Origin: Longimicrobiales bacterium
Lineage (GTDB): Bacteria > Gemmatimonadota > Gemmatimonadetes > Longimicrobiales > Gaopeijiaceae
DNA length: 64,000 bases
Direction: 5' to 3'
Assembly (NCBI GenBank): GCA_951828585.1
Contig: OX639991.1
Coordinates: 1,396,576-1,460,575 of the forward strand
The notes below the pieces were generated by a model. It did not search any database. It saw nothing but the letters and a program-made list of their open reading frames with translations, and had not been told where the DNA came from. Positions within the stretch are counted from its first letter, which is position 1; every line of letters begins with the position of its first letter. A program made the translations under genes and the position numbers. Of this stretch, positions 1 through 8,605 are shown piece by piece.

Positions 1-2
1 CC

Positions 3-947
3 GCCGGCCAGATTGGCACCGAGCTGGCCTCGCGCTTGCGGGACCGCTACGGGCCCGGCGCGACCCTGTCGACGGACATCCGCGATCCCGCCGCCTGGGC
101 GTCCATCGGCCCGGCCGAGCAACTGGACTGTCTGGACCTGGACGCGCTGCGTGGAGCGGTGAAGCGTTTCGGCGCCACCGACATCTTCCATCTGGCCGCC
201 ATCCTGTCGGCGGCCGCCGAGGACAATCCGCTCAGGGCGTACCAGATCAACATGGACGGTCTGGTGAACGTCCTGCAGGTGGCGGCCGAGACCGACTGCC
301 GCGTCTTCACCCCCAGCTCGATCGCCGCCTTCGGCCCCGAGACCCCCCGCGACCCCGCCCCCCAGTCCACGCTGCAGCGCCCCACGACCATGTACGGCGT
401 CACCAAGGTGGCGGGCGAGCTGCTCTGCGACTACTACCACGCGCGCTTCGGCGTCGACGCACGCGGCCTGCGCTTTCCCGGCCTCGTCTCCTACACGGCG
501 CCACCCGGCGGCGGCACCACCGACTATGCCGTCGACATCTTCCACGCCGCCCTCGACCGGGGCCGCTACACCTGCTTCCTGAAGCCGGACACGCGCATGG
601 ACATGATGTACATGCCCGACGCGATCCGCGCGATCATCGAGCTCATGGAGGCGCCTTCCCCGTCGCTGGTGCACCGCAACGCCTTCAACGTGACGGCCAT
701 GCACTTCACCCCGGCCGAGCTGGCGGCGGAGATCCGGGTTCACGTGCCCGGCTTCCAGATTGACTACGACCCCGACCCCGTGCGCCAGGCGATCGCCGAC
801 TCGTGGCCCGAGCGCCTCGACGACTCCGAGGCCCGCGAGCAGTGGGACTGGCACCACGAATACGAGCTTCCGGACATGGTGGCGGACATGTTCCGGGGAC
901 TGAGGACGCACCTCGCCCGGGAAACTGCGGGCGCCGCCGCGAGATAG
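3..947 (+). CDS. tdh: NAD-dependent L-threonine 3-dehydrogenase, epimerase type (5' end cut off)
   Basis: The gene probably oxidises L-threonine to 2-amino-3-ketobutyrate with NAD in the cytoplasm. The frame is open to the left edge and begins inside the Rossmann glycine motif (visible as AGQIGTELASRL), so roughly the first 10 residues lie outside the window. The extended-SDR catalytic pair is seen as YGVTK, and a PGLVSYTAPPGGGTTDYAVD stretch resembles epimerase-type threonine dehydrogenases rather than sugar epimerases. The next gene is kbl, the next step of the same pathway, which supports the assignment. A sugar epimerase is the less likely alternative. Confidence 0.88.
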   Translation, partial: AGQIGTELASRLRDRYGPGATLSTDIRDPAAWASIGPAEQLDCLDLDALRGAVKRFGATDIFHLAAILSAAAEDNPLRAYQINMDGLVNVLQVAAETDCRVFTPSSIAAFGPETPRDPAPQSTLQRPTTMYGVTKVAGELLCDYYHARFGVDARGLRFPGLVSYTAPPGGGTTDYAVDIFHAALDRGRYTCFLKPDTRMDMMYMPDAIRAIIELMEAPSPSLVHRNAFNVTAMHFTPAELAAEIRVHVPGFQIDYDPDPVRQAIADSWPERLDDSEAREQWDWHHEYELPDMVADMFRGLRTHLARETAGAAAR

Positions 948-1033
948 GTGCAGCCCGCGGACAAAGTCCCCGCGGCATTCGAGCGGCGATGCATCCGCGC
1001 TGGGCCGCTTCGCTGTGCCCTGTTGGCAATGTA

Positions 1034-1069
1034 ATGACAACGTTACAATTAGTCATGTATAGTATACAT
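1034..1069 (+). promoter_or_regulatory. Candidate promoter and palindromic operator upstream of kbl
   Basis: This is an AT-rich island in an otherwise GC-rich gap. A -35-like ATGACA (1034-1039) is followed after 18 bases by TATAGT (1058-1063). Overlapping the -10 is a perfect palindrome, ATGTATAGTATACAT (1055-1069, 7-base arms around one base). An outer pair ATGAC/GTCAT brackets the spacer. The layout suggests a repressor-controlled promoter giving a leader of about 135 bases before the kbl start. This is inference from sequence only. Confidence 0.5.
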
Positions 1070-1127
1070 TGTTCCTCTCCAGTGGTTCGCTCTGCGTTGC
1101 TCCTCGGGCGATTAGCTCTGCTATTCA

Positions 1128-1174
1128 CCTCTCGTCGCGCCTTGCCAGCCCGGCGCCTCACCGCTCTCGGTGCT
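1128..1174. repeat. Dispersed intergenic repeat, copy 1
   Basis: A 47-base segment that recurs at 48383-48429 with one mismatch, and in a shorter diverged form near 34773. It contains GCGCC...GGCGC arms able to form a small stem. In both long copies a TCCACGGACT motif follows 10-20 bases later. It sits between the candidate promoter and the start of kbl, so it would be transcribed in the kbl leader. Confidence 0.65.
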
Positions 1175-1203
1175 CGCGCGGATTTGTCCACGGACTGCTG
1201 ACG

Positions 1204-2436
1204 ATGCCGATGGACCGGCTGACCGGCGTGCTGAACGAACTGGTCGCGCGCATGGAGGAGCAGGGCACCGCGAAGGGCGCCGAGGTGGTGGTGCGCGAGG
1301 TGATCCCGGCGGCGGATGGGCAGGGGCCGCGTTTCCTGCTCGAGGGGCAGGGCGACAAGCGGTTCATCCGCATGAACGCGAACTCGTACCTGGGCCTGAG
1401 TCTCCACCCCGAGGTGATCGAGGCGGAGGAGGCTACCGCTCGCGCGATGGGGGCGGGGCCGGGGGCGGTGCGGTTCATCGCGGGGACGCACACGCCGCAT
1501 GTGGCGCTGGAGCGGGATCTGGCCGCGTTTCACGGCCGCGAGGAGGGGATGATCTTTTCGTCGGCCTACGCGGCCGTGGTGAGCGCGCTCGTCTCGCTCA
1601 CCGGCAAGTCGACCTTCGTGATCTCCGACGAGCTCAACCACAACTGCATCATCAACGCGATCCGCATGTCGCGGCCTGCGGGGAAGGCCATCTATCCGCA
1701 CCTGGATCTGGCAGCGCTGGACCGCCATCTGGAAGAGGCGAAGGGGCGAGCGCGGCGGGTGATCGTGGTAACCGACGGGATTTTCTCGATGCGCGGCGAT
1801 CACGCGCCGGTGGACGAGATCATGGCCATCGCCGAGCGTCACGACGGCGACTTCCCGGAGAACGTGGTCGTGGTGGTGGACGATTCGCACGGGGTGGGGT
1901 CGTTCGGGGCGACCGGGCGCGGCACCGAGGAGTACACGAAGAGCCCGCCCTGCGACATTCTGGTGGGCACGCTGGGCAAGGCCTTCGGGGTGAACGGAGG
2001 CTACGTGGTGTCGAGCGCACCGGTGATCCGCTTTCTGCGCGAGTCATCGCCGCTATACATCTATTCGAACCCGATCACCGCGGGTGAGGCCGCGGCCGCT
2101 CGCAAGTCGCTGGAGATCCTGCAGGGTCCGGAAGGGACGGAGCGGCTCCGTCACCTGCGTGCGTTGACGAAGCGGTTCGAGACGGGGTTGGTGGCAAACG
2201 GCTTCGAGATCATCCCGGGCGACCATCCGATCACCCCGATCATGGTGCGCGACACCGACGAGACGCGGCGCCTGGTGGCGGCCCTCTTCGACGCCGGCGT
2301 GCTCGCCACCGGTCTCACATTCCCGGTCGTGCCCCGGGGCGACGAATCGATCCGCTTCCAGATCAACGCTGATCACACCGAAGCGGGGATCGACGAGGTT
2401 CTCGAGGCCCTGGCCACCGCGCGCTTGGCCAGCTGA
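1204..2436 (+). CDS. kbl: 2-amino-3-ketobutyrate CoA ligase (glycine C-acetyltransferase)
   Basis: A PLP enzyme of the alpha-oxoamine synthase family that splits 2-amino-3-ketobutyrate with CoA into glycine and acetyl-CoA. The predicted 410 residues are close to the usual ~398. Visible features are the DELNHNC region, the VVDDSHGVGSFG motif with the PLP-contacting Asp and His, and LVGTLGKAFG containing the Schiff-base lysine. ATG 1204 is preferred because the frame upstream of it is the dispersed repeat and not protein-like; there is no clear Shine-Dalgarno, and ATG 1210 is an alternative. It lies downstream of tdh and probably completes the threonine-to-glycine route. Related AONS/BioF enzymes share the fold, but the tdh neighbour favours Kbl. 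Confidence 0.9.
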   Translation: MPMDRLTGVLNELVARMEEQGTAKGAEVVVREVIPAADGQGPRFLLEGQGDKRFIRMNANSYLGLSLHPEVIEAEEATARAMGAGPGAVRFIAGTHTPHVALERDLAAFHGREEGMIFSSAYAAVVSALVSLTGKSTFVISDELNHNCIINAIRMSRPAGKAIYPHLDLAALDRHLEEAKGRARRVIVVTDGIFSMRGDHAPVDEIMAIAERHDGDFPENVVVVVDDSHGVGSFGATGRGTEEYTKSPPCDILVGTLGKAFGVNGGYVVSSAPVIRFLRESSPLYIYSNPITAGEAAAARKSLEILQGPEGTERLRHLRALTKRFETGLVANGFEIIPGDHPITPIMVRDTDETRRLVAALFDAGVLATGLTFPVVPRGDESIRFQINADHTEAGIDEVLEALATARLAS

Positions 2437-2452
2437 CCCGCTCGGTCCGCCC

Positions 2453-3640
2453 CTACCCCCACGGCCTCACACTCAGGGTAAATCCCCCCCCGAACCGCGT
2501 GTAGAAGGCGCCGCTGAAGTTCGTCTCCACCTTCCGCCACCCGATCCTGAAGGCGCCGTTGACGCGCATCCCCAGAGACCTCGTCACCTCGGCATAGAGA
2601 ACGGATGCGTTGTCCGCTTCCTCCCCTGCCACCAGGGCATCCTGGGTGGGCCGGGTATAGCGCTTTCGGGCCAGGGTCCCGACCAGGCTCAGGTCGGTAT
2701 CGTCCCACAGCCATGTTGCCTGCATGTGAACACGTCCGTGGTTGTACTCGACGCGCGGGGAGGTGGAGCGACTTCGGGTGCCGGCCATGGTGGTGGTGAT
2801 CTCGAGCTGCTCCGTTCTCAGTCCGAAGGTCGCGCCAAGGCGCATGGCATGGTCGACGCGCTGCACTTCGCCGCCCTGCCGCGGGTAGCTGTGGCGGCCG
2901 AAAGCACCGAAGAGACGGAACCTCCAATAGTCCCTCGGGTCCTCGTAGTCCTCCGGATCCCCGGCCAGGTAGAAAACCCTGCTGCCACCCGCCTCGAAGA
3001 CCACGGAGTTGCGGTCCAGGTAATCAAGGTGCTCGAGCTGCGGGGGGGGCTTGTAGTCCGCCTGCTCGCCGGCCACCTTCACATCGACGTTGATCGCACG
3101 CACGCTCTTCGCATACCCTGCCTGCACATTGTAGATGTCGTATCCCGGGAACTTGTACAGCGGCATGGGTGGATGATCGATGATGCGACGGCTTCGAGCC
3201 GTTGCCTCCGCCGTTGCCACTCCGCCGCCGAGGGTGTGCTCGTAGGTCACCGTCAGCCTACCGCTCTGTTCCCGCGGCGCGTAGTTGCGTATCCGGAATC
3301 CTGCCGCCGCGGACTGGCGGATTCCACCGTCGAGGGTAGCCTCCAAGCGGCGGTGTCCGGGCCGGCTGAGCAGTGAGAACACTCCCCGCGCACTCCATTC
3401 CCCGACGCCGGCTTTCACACTCTCGGTGGAATCGAACTCGGGTACGGTGATGGCCGAGAAATCTCCCGACCAGGCCTCGCCCGTCAGCCCGGCTGTAATC
3501 ACGAAATCCCAAGCCCTCGACTGACCGGAGAGTGCGGAAGGCATCGAGAGCAGCGGGAGCAGAGCCAGCGTCGGAACAACCCATCGTGGTCGCCGCCGTG
3601 ACGCGCCGATACCGGTCCCGTGAACGCGTTGTCGTCTCAT
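2453..3640 (-). CDS. Secreted, probable outer-membrane beta-barrel protein of unknown function
   Basis: 395 residues with a basic N-terminus, a hydrophobic stretch (PTLALLPLLSMPSALSG) and a plausible signal-peptidase site near residue 40. The rest is rich in alternating polar and aromatic strands and ends in a glycine/aromatic-rich segment (FTLSVRPWG), as expected of a barrel. No known family is recognised. The start overlaps the stop of the upstream coiled-coil gene by 4 bases, so translation is probably coupled, and the two proteins may work together in the envelope under the adjacent two-component system. The 3' end lies 16 bases from the convergent kbl stop. Confidence 0.6.
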   Translation of the reverse strand: MRRQRVHGTGIGASRRRPRWVVPTLALLPLLSMPSALSGQSRAWDFVITAGLTGEAWSGDFSAITVPEFDSTESVKAGVGEWSARGVFSLLSRPGHRRLEATLDGGIRQSAAAGFRIRNYAPREQSGRLTVTYEHTLGGGVATAEATARSRRIIDHPPMPLYKFPGYDIYNVQAGYAKSVRAINVDVKVAGEQADYKPPPQLEHLDYLDRNSVVFEAGGSRVFYLAGDPEDYEDPRDYWRFRLFGAFGRHSYPRQGGEVQRVDHAMRLGATFGLRTEQLEITTTMAGTRSRSTSPRVEYNHGRVHMQATWLWDDTDLSLVGTLARKRYTRPTQDALVAGEEADNASVLYAEVTRSLGMRVNGAFRIGWRKVETNFSGAFYTRFGGGFTLSVRPWG

Positions 3641-4518
3641 GTTCCACTCACCATGCGTCTGATTTCCTCCGCCCTCGCCTTCAGTCGGCTCAAGTGATCG
3701 TTCACTTCTTCCCGGAACTCCTTCTTCTCCGTGATGCGCACCTCCAGCGGCTTCACCAGGGTCACGACCGTCGTGTCGGTGACTTCCGTGCCGCCCGCCA
3801 CGTCGGTGCCCACCCCGGTTGGATCCGTGTTGTCGTCGAAAATGTCTGGCTTGAGGTTCCGTCTTTCTTCCCGGACCTGGCGCTTGACGAGCCTCTCGAT
3901 CTGCCGATCCAGCGTGGCGAGCAGGTCCTCGGTGTCCTTCACCTTGTCTTCGAGCAGGTTCAACTTGCGCTGGATATCCCTCGGCCCGTCCTCCGGGCGG
4001 ATTTCCACTTCGGGCATGACAAGCTCGGGCAGCTCCCGTGACTCGCTTGCCAACTCCTGCTCCAATTCCCGGAGCTCCTTTTCGTATTCGTCGTACAGCA
4101 TGCTCGCGGTGTCGTCGGACCCCACCTGCGAGCTTCGGATCTGGTCGTCCAGCGTATCGAGGTAGTCGTTCAGGGCATCCATCAGGGAATCACCGGCTGC
4201 GAGCCACTCTTCGTGGCTTGCCCGCCGATCATTCTCGGCCCTGTGCTTGGGCCCGCTTCGTTCCTGAAGCTGGCCGCGGAGCCGCAGCACCTCATCGTCG
4301 TCGTCGCGAGCGAGTGCTGCGGAATGCCGGTCCATCAGCTGGTTCCAATCGTACCGGATGCGTTGAACCTCGGCGTCGTTGGCTTCGTACTGCGCCTTTG
4401 CCTCCGTATACGCGAACCGCAGACGACGGACCTCCTCGCGCGACGACTCCTGTGCTGACAGGCCGGGTGGAGTGAGCGCCGTCGTAAACAGGCCGAGGGC
4501 GAAGAGGAGGCGTCTCAT
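3637..4518 (-). CDS. Exported coiled-coil protein
   Basis: 293 residues with a clear signal peptide (RRLLFALGLFTTALTPPGLSAQ) and then almost wholly charged helix with heptad patterns at about residues 25-110, 140-220 and 255-290. A Thr/Val/Gly-rich linker lies near 225-250. It is probably periplasmic and resembles no family I can name. It overlaps the response-regulator gene before it and the barrel gene after it by 4 bases each (ATGA junctions). That tight coupling suggests a periplasmic partner or adaptor for the barrel protein, or a target of the regulator; this role is inference. Confidence 0.6.
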   Translation of the reverse strand: MRRLLFALGLFTTALTPPGLSAQESSREEVRRLRFAYTEAKAQYEANDAEVQRIRYDWNQLMDRHSAALARDDDDEVLRLRGQLQERSGPKHRAENDRRASHEEWLAAGDSLMDALNDYLDTLDDQIRSSQVGSDDTASMLYDEYEKELRELEQELASESRELPELVMPEVEIRPEDGPRDIQRKLNLLEDKVKDTEDLLATLDRQIERLVKRQVREERRNLKPDIFDDNTDPTGVGTDVAGGTEVTDTTVVTLVKPLEVRITEKKEFREEVNDHLSRLKARAEEIRRMVSGT

Positions 4519-5939
4519 CCCCCGATCCCGTACTTCTTGATCTTGTACAGCAGCTTGCTCTTCGTGATGTTCAGGGTCCGGGCGGCCGCGGCCCTGTTTC
4601 CCCCGGTCCTCTCCAGGACCTGGCGGATCATCCTCTCCTCCATGTCGACAACGGCTCGGTCCAGGTCGATACCCTCTGCGTTGACGCCACCCAACGCCGT
4701 GGAAGTAGCCGAATCGGGGCCGTTGACGTTGACGAGCAGCGGCAGATCGCCCTTCTCGAGCACTTCGCCCTCCGCCAGAACCAGCGCACGTTCGATCACG
4801 TTTTCTAGCTGGCGAACGTTGCCCGGCCAGTCGTACCCCGCGAGCCGCTTCATTGCGGCGGGATCGATGCCGGTCACCGCTGAGCGCGTTCGCCGTTTCA
4901 GCTTGCCCAGGAAGTGGTCGACGAGCAGGGGTATGTCGTCCTTGCGCTCCCTCAGTGGCGGGACCGTGACGGGCACGACGTGAAGGCGGTAGTACAGATC
5001 TTCGCGGAACCCCTCGGCGGCAAGAAGGTCTTCCGCCGACGTGTTCGTGGCGGCCACGATGCGCACGTCGACCGGGATCGTCTCCTCGCCACCCACCCGT
5101 TCGAGCTCCCGTTCCTGGAGCACCCGCAGCAGGCGCACCTGCGTGGCCGCGTTGATCGTAGCGATCTCGTCCAGGAAAAGGGTTCCTCCATCGGCCAGTT
5201 CGAAACGGCCGCGGCGTTGTTTCGCCGCCCCGGTGAAGGCTCCGCGTTCATGGCCGAAGAGTTCGGAGTCCAGCAGGCCTTCTGGCAGAGCGCCGCAGTT
5301 GACCCGGATGAACGGGCCCTCGTGGCGGCTGGAACGGGCGTGGATCGCCCGGGCGACCAGCTCCTTCCCCGTCCCGGATTCGCCGTACACCATGACCGTC
5401 GAATCGGAGGGCGCCACCCGCTCCACGAACCGCTTCACCTGAAGAATGCCTTCCGCCTGCCCGACCATGTCGCCGTACGGGGTGTCGCCGTCTCCGGATT
5501 CGCTCCGCAGATAGGTGTTCTCAACCCGCAGTGCCAGGTTCTCCTGCTCCAATCGCAGGCGCTCGTCCCGTTCGCGCAGGAGGCGGTCCACCTTGATGCC
5601 GAATTCCTCGGGCGAGAACGGCTTCGAGATGAAGTCACGGGCACCGAGCTTCATCGCCTCGACCGCCCTCTCGACCGTTCCGTGCGCCGTGATCACCAGC
5701 ACATCCGTGGTCGGAGAGCTGCGATTGACGCCCTCCAACACTCGGATCCCGTCCTCCTCGGTGGCCATCTTCATGTCCGTAATGACCAGGTCCGCCCCCT
5801 CGTCCTCCAAAATCTGCAGCCCCTCCTTCGCGTCGGTGGCGGCGAGAGTCCTGTGGCCGCGGCGGCGCATGAGGAGCTCGAGGCCCTCCCGCATGGAGTC
5901 GTGGTCGTCGATGATCAGAACCCGCCTCAAGTTGCTCAT
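4515..5939 (-). CDS. NtrC-family sigma-54-dependent response regulator
   Basis: 474 residues in the classic order. A receiver domain (1-120) has the acidic pair D11/D12, the phospho-acceptor D55 in VITDMKM and K106. An AAA+ domain has Walker A GESGTGKE (186-193), the sigma-54 loop GAFTGA (233-238), Walker B GTLFLDE and an R-finger region. A Fis-type helix-turn-helix closes the protein (about 445-472). It should activate RNA polymerase-sigma54 when phosphorylated by the kinase encoded just upstream, with which it overlaps by 4 bases. I found no convincing sigma-54 promoter nearby, so its targets are unknown; the coupled envelope genes are candidates. Confidence 0.95.
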   Translation of the reverse strand: MSNLRRVLIIDDHDSMREGLELLMRRRGHRTLAATDAKEGLQILEDEGADLVITDMKMATEEDGIRVLEGVNRSSPTTDVLVITAHGTVERAVEAMKLGARDFISKPFSPEEFGIKVDRLLRERDERLRLEQENLALRVENTYLRSESGDGDTPYGDMVGQAEGILQVKRFVERVAPSDSTVMVYGESGTGKELVARAIHARSSRHEGPFIRVNCGALPEGLLDSELFGHERGAFTGAAKQRRGRFELADGGTLFLDEIATINAATQVRLLRVLQERELERVGGEETIPVDVRIVAATNTSAEDLLAAEGFREDLYYRLHVVPVTVPPLRERKDDIPLLVDHFLGKLKRRTRSAVTGIDPAAMKRLAGYDWPGNVRQLENVIERALVLAEGEVLEKGDLPLLVNVNGPDSATSTALGGVNAEGIDLDRAVVDMEERMIRQVLERTGGNRAAAARTLNITKSKLLYKIKKYGIGG

Positions 5940-7435
5940 GTGGCCGCGTCCTCCTGAGCCGATCTCCGCCGCGAGCTATCTCCCGGGGGATCTTCCGCGC
6001 CGCTCAAAAAAACGTGAAACTCCGCCCCGCGCCTTGCCTCGCCCTCCCCCTCCGCATCCGCGACCAGCTCCACGCGGCCATGGTTTGCCTCCACCATCTC
6101 CTTGACGATCGCCAACCCCAGTCCCGCGCCCTGCGACTTGTCGCCGACGAAGGGCTCGAAGATTCTCTCCCGGATTTCGCGCGGTATCCCGGGGCCGTTG
6201 TCCCTGACCGCAACCCTGACCTCGCCGTTGACCATCGCGCCCTCCAACCACACCCGGTCCCCGGCGTGGGAGGCGTTTCGGAGCAGGTTGAGGACCAGGC
6301 GCTTCACCTGAAGCGGGTCGGCGATGGCCAGGAGAGGTTTGGTCGGAAAATCCACGTGCAGTCTGCCACCCTTTCTGTCGAGTTCGGCTTCCGCCAGCTC
6401 GGCGGCCTCGCCCAGCGACTCGCGGAGGTCGTGCAGCTGTGGTTCCGTGCGGCCGGGCCTCGCAAACCCGAGGAACTCGTCGATAATCGAGTTCAGGCCC
6501 AGGATTTCCTTCCTCACCCGCTCCAGGATCCGGCGCCGTTCCCCGGGGTCCTCGGTGTCCTGGGCAGCGGCCGCGAAGAGTTCCAGTCCCCCCAGCGGAT
6601 TCCTGATCTCGTGGGCCACTCTGGACAACATGAGGCGCAGCTGTTCGTCCCGGCGCCGAATTCCGGTCCGCATGCGTTCCATGGCCCGGGCCAGCCGGCC
6701 GATCTCGTCCTCCCCTTCCAGATCGAAGGGGCGGTCGACGGCGCCGCGCTGAATCCGCAGTGCCCCGCGGCTCAGGACCTCGAGGCGGGAGGCAATGCCC
6801 CGTGCGAGGCGCCAACCGATCAACGCCGCCACCACCGCCGATGCCGCCGTCAGCACGACGACGGACCACCCCAGCGTGCTGAGCGGCTCCAAGTGGTCCA
6901 CCGGCATGCGTAGGCCAAGAAAGAGGCCCTCCGCCTCCGGGCCCAGGTTCACGATTGCGTATTTGTACAGCGTTTGGCCGTCCAGGCTCGTGAATGGATC
7001 TGTTGTGGCGCCGCCTTGTTCGTGCGCTTCCCTCATCGTCCCGTCGAGAATGTGGGGTTGCACCCAGTTGAGTTCCTGGCCGATGAAGGCGGCGCCAGCC
7101 GAATCCAGGCCCACTACAAGCGTGGCCGTGCTATCGCCCGGCGTCCAGCGAAAGAAGTCGCCATCGACCACATAGTCCCCTTTCGCTAGGCGGCCCAACA
7201 GCTTTTGGTAATCCTCCCAGAGGAATCCACCTTCGTCGCCGACCCTCAGTGTCAGGAGGTCTTTGTTCCCCCCGAAGCTGACTCTGCCGACCACGCCCGC
7301 CACATCCACCGCATTCCGGTCGATTTCGGCCTCCAGCGTCAAACGCGACGCGTAGTAGCTGAGCAACCCCTGGATGGCGCAGACCACCACGGCAAAGGTC
7401 ACGAAGAAAAGGGCGAAGCGGTTGCGCAACCTCAT
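5936..7435 (-). CDS. Membrane-bound sensor histidine kinase
   Basis: 499 residues. TM1 lies at about 8-30, a periplasmic sensor of about 150 residues follows, and TM2 is near 190-212. A HAMP linker leads to a HisKA helix with the phospho-histidine in RVAHEIRNPLGG, then an HATPase domain with N box LLRNASHAG, G1 DNGPGIP and G2 GAGLGLAIVKEM. It should autophosphorylate and pass phosphate to the response regulator whose ATG overlaps its stop by 4 bases. The sensor region matches no domain I recognise, so the signal is unknown. The preceding lipoprotein ends 59 bases upstream and may supply or sense the stimulus. Confidence 0.94.
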   Translation of the reverse strand: MRLRNRFALFFVTFAVVVCAIQGLLSYYASRLTLEAEIDRNAVDVAGVVGRVSFGGNKDLLTLRVGDEGGFLWEDYQKLLGRLAKGDYVVDGDFFRWTPGDSTATLVVGLDSAGAAFIGQELNWVQPHILDGTMREAHEQGGATTDPFTSLDGQTLYKYAIVNLGPEAEGLFLGLRMPVDHLEPLSTLGWSVVVLTAASAVVAALIGWRLARGIASRLEVLSRGALRIQRGAVDRPFDLEGEDEIGRLARAMERMRTGIRRRDEQLRLMLSRVAHEIRNPLGGLELFAAAAQDTEDPGERRRILERVRKEILGLNSIIDEFLGFARPGRTEPQLHDLRESLGEAAELAEAELDRKGGRLHVDFPTKPLLAIADPLQVKRLVLNLLRNASHAGDRVWLEGAMVNGEVRVAVRDNGPGIPREIRERIFEPFVGDKSQGAGLGLAIVKEMVEANHGRVELVADAEGEGEARRGAEFHVFLSGAEDPPGDSSRRRSAQEDAAT

Positions 7436-7494
7436 CGTCCGTCTCCAATGCCGGGAGGGTTATTCACGGGCTGCTCGATCAGGGCCGCCAGGCT

Positions 7495-8496
7495 CTAGGC
7501 CTCGCAGGGGATTCGCTCAGAGCTCGGGGAGCCTACGGGCTGCGGGTGACCCCTCGGCGTCACGACGATATGGTACGGCCATTCGATCCGGCGCGCTGGC
7601 GCGCAGTAGTCCCCGGGGATGAGTTCCACCTTCTCGATCTTGGTACCGGTGACACGGTCTGCGCCCCCGATCTGCAGGACCCGGCGCACCTCCACCGAGA
7701 AACCCAACGTCTCTCGTTTCCCTATGGCCGCGAGGATCACCATCTCCCGGGCCCAGTCGATCTCCGGCAGTGCCCTGTCCCCTCCCGTGTGGTCTTCCCA
7801 GAACCGTTCCCACCCCTCGGGTGCCTCGTGCTCCCCCGCGTCGTCCGCGGACCGGAACACGATTACCGTGTCTTCCAGCTGCCTTCCGGGCTGCGTTCCG
7901 CGCTCGATGGTCGCGAACGGCAGGCTGCCGGTGTACGCATACTGGTTGAAGTCGTCGCCCAGCGTGAAGTCCCTTGCCCTGAGCGCGATCTGGATGACCC
8001 GCGCGGCACCGTCATCCGGCTCGAACCCCACGGTGCTCAGGTTGCCCAGGGCGTTCGCGTTGGCGGCGCAGCGGGCCCATTCCTTCTCCGCGTTGTCCGG
8101 GTTGTCCCGGATCAGGACGCTCACGCGGCTCCTGATGCCGCAATCTTCTACCTGGTCCGGGGGTTCCCATAGCCTGGTGCCCTGGTTGTCGAAGGCGAGC
8201 TTCAGCAGGCTCTCGTAGTTCGCCGCGTACAGGTATGGGAGGCCGGGGTTCCGCATCTGGTTGTCATCCCCTACCACGCTGTCGTAGCCGATCTCCTCGT
8301 GGAGCTTCCACGCACCGTCGGAGTTCCAGGCCACCACCTGTCGCATCCAGCCGATTCCCCCTTGAAGCGGCACCTCGACGGTCACCCGCACCTGACCGTC
8401 CGACCCGAACCATGATTGACCGGGCGTTGGACCCATTGGATCGCAGCCTGTCAATATGCCGTAAATGATGGTCAGACTTAATGTTAGTGACTTCAC
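7495..8496 (-). CDS. Lipoprotein with C-terminal PrcB-like domain
   Basis: From GTG 8496 the protein begins KSLTLSLTIIYGILTGC, an ideal short lipoprotein signal with the lipobox cysteine; a GAGG Shine-Dalgarno lies about 6 bases upstream. ATG 8607 also has a strong GGGAGGT site but would add 37 residues ahead of the signal and coincide with the pyrE start on the other strand, so 8496 is preferred. The C-terminal ~100 residues (WERFWEDH..., ...DWAREMVILAAIGKR..., ...WPYHIVVTP) resemble the PrcB_C protease-complex inhibitor domain. It lies 59 bases upstream of the kinase on the same strand, so it may feed an envelope signal to it. That role is inference. Confidence 0.65.
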   Translation of the reverse strand: MKSLTLSLTIIYGILTGCDPMGPTPGQSWFGSDGQVRVTVEVPLQGGIGWMRQVVAWNSDGAWKLHEEIGYDSVVGDDNQMRNPGLPYLYAANYESLLKLAFDNQGTRLWEPPDQVEDCGIRSRVSVLIRDNPDNAEKEWARCAANANALGNLSTVGFEPDDGAARVIQIALRARDFTLGDDFNQYAYTGSLPFATIERGTQPGRQLEDTVIVFRSADDAGEHEAPEGWERFWEDHTGGDRALPEIDWAREMVILAAIGKRETLGFSVEVRRVLQIGGADRVTGTKIEKVELIPGDYCAPARRIEWPYHIVVTPRGHPQPVGSPSSERIPCEA

Positions 8497-8605
8497 CCAT
8501 GACCTCAAACTTCTTCCGCGCAGCGCCTCGCCAGCCAGCGGACCTGACCCCTCCGGTATTCGCGGGCCTATCCCCGGGTTGTCGGCCGTGTATCTTTCGG
8601 TCGCC

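Noticed and set aside
706-1890. 394-codon minus-strand frame across tdh, the gap and kbl
   Set aside because: Antisense of two well-supported genes; Arg/His-rich, no motif.
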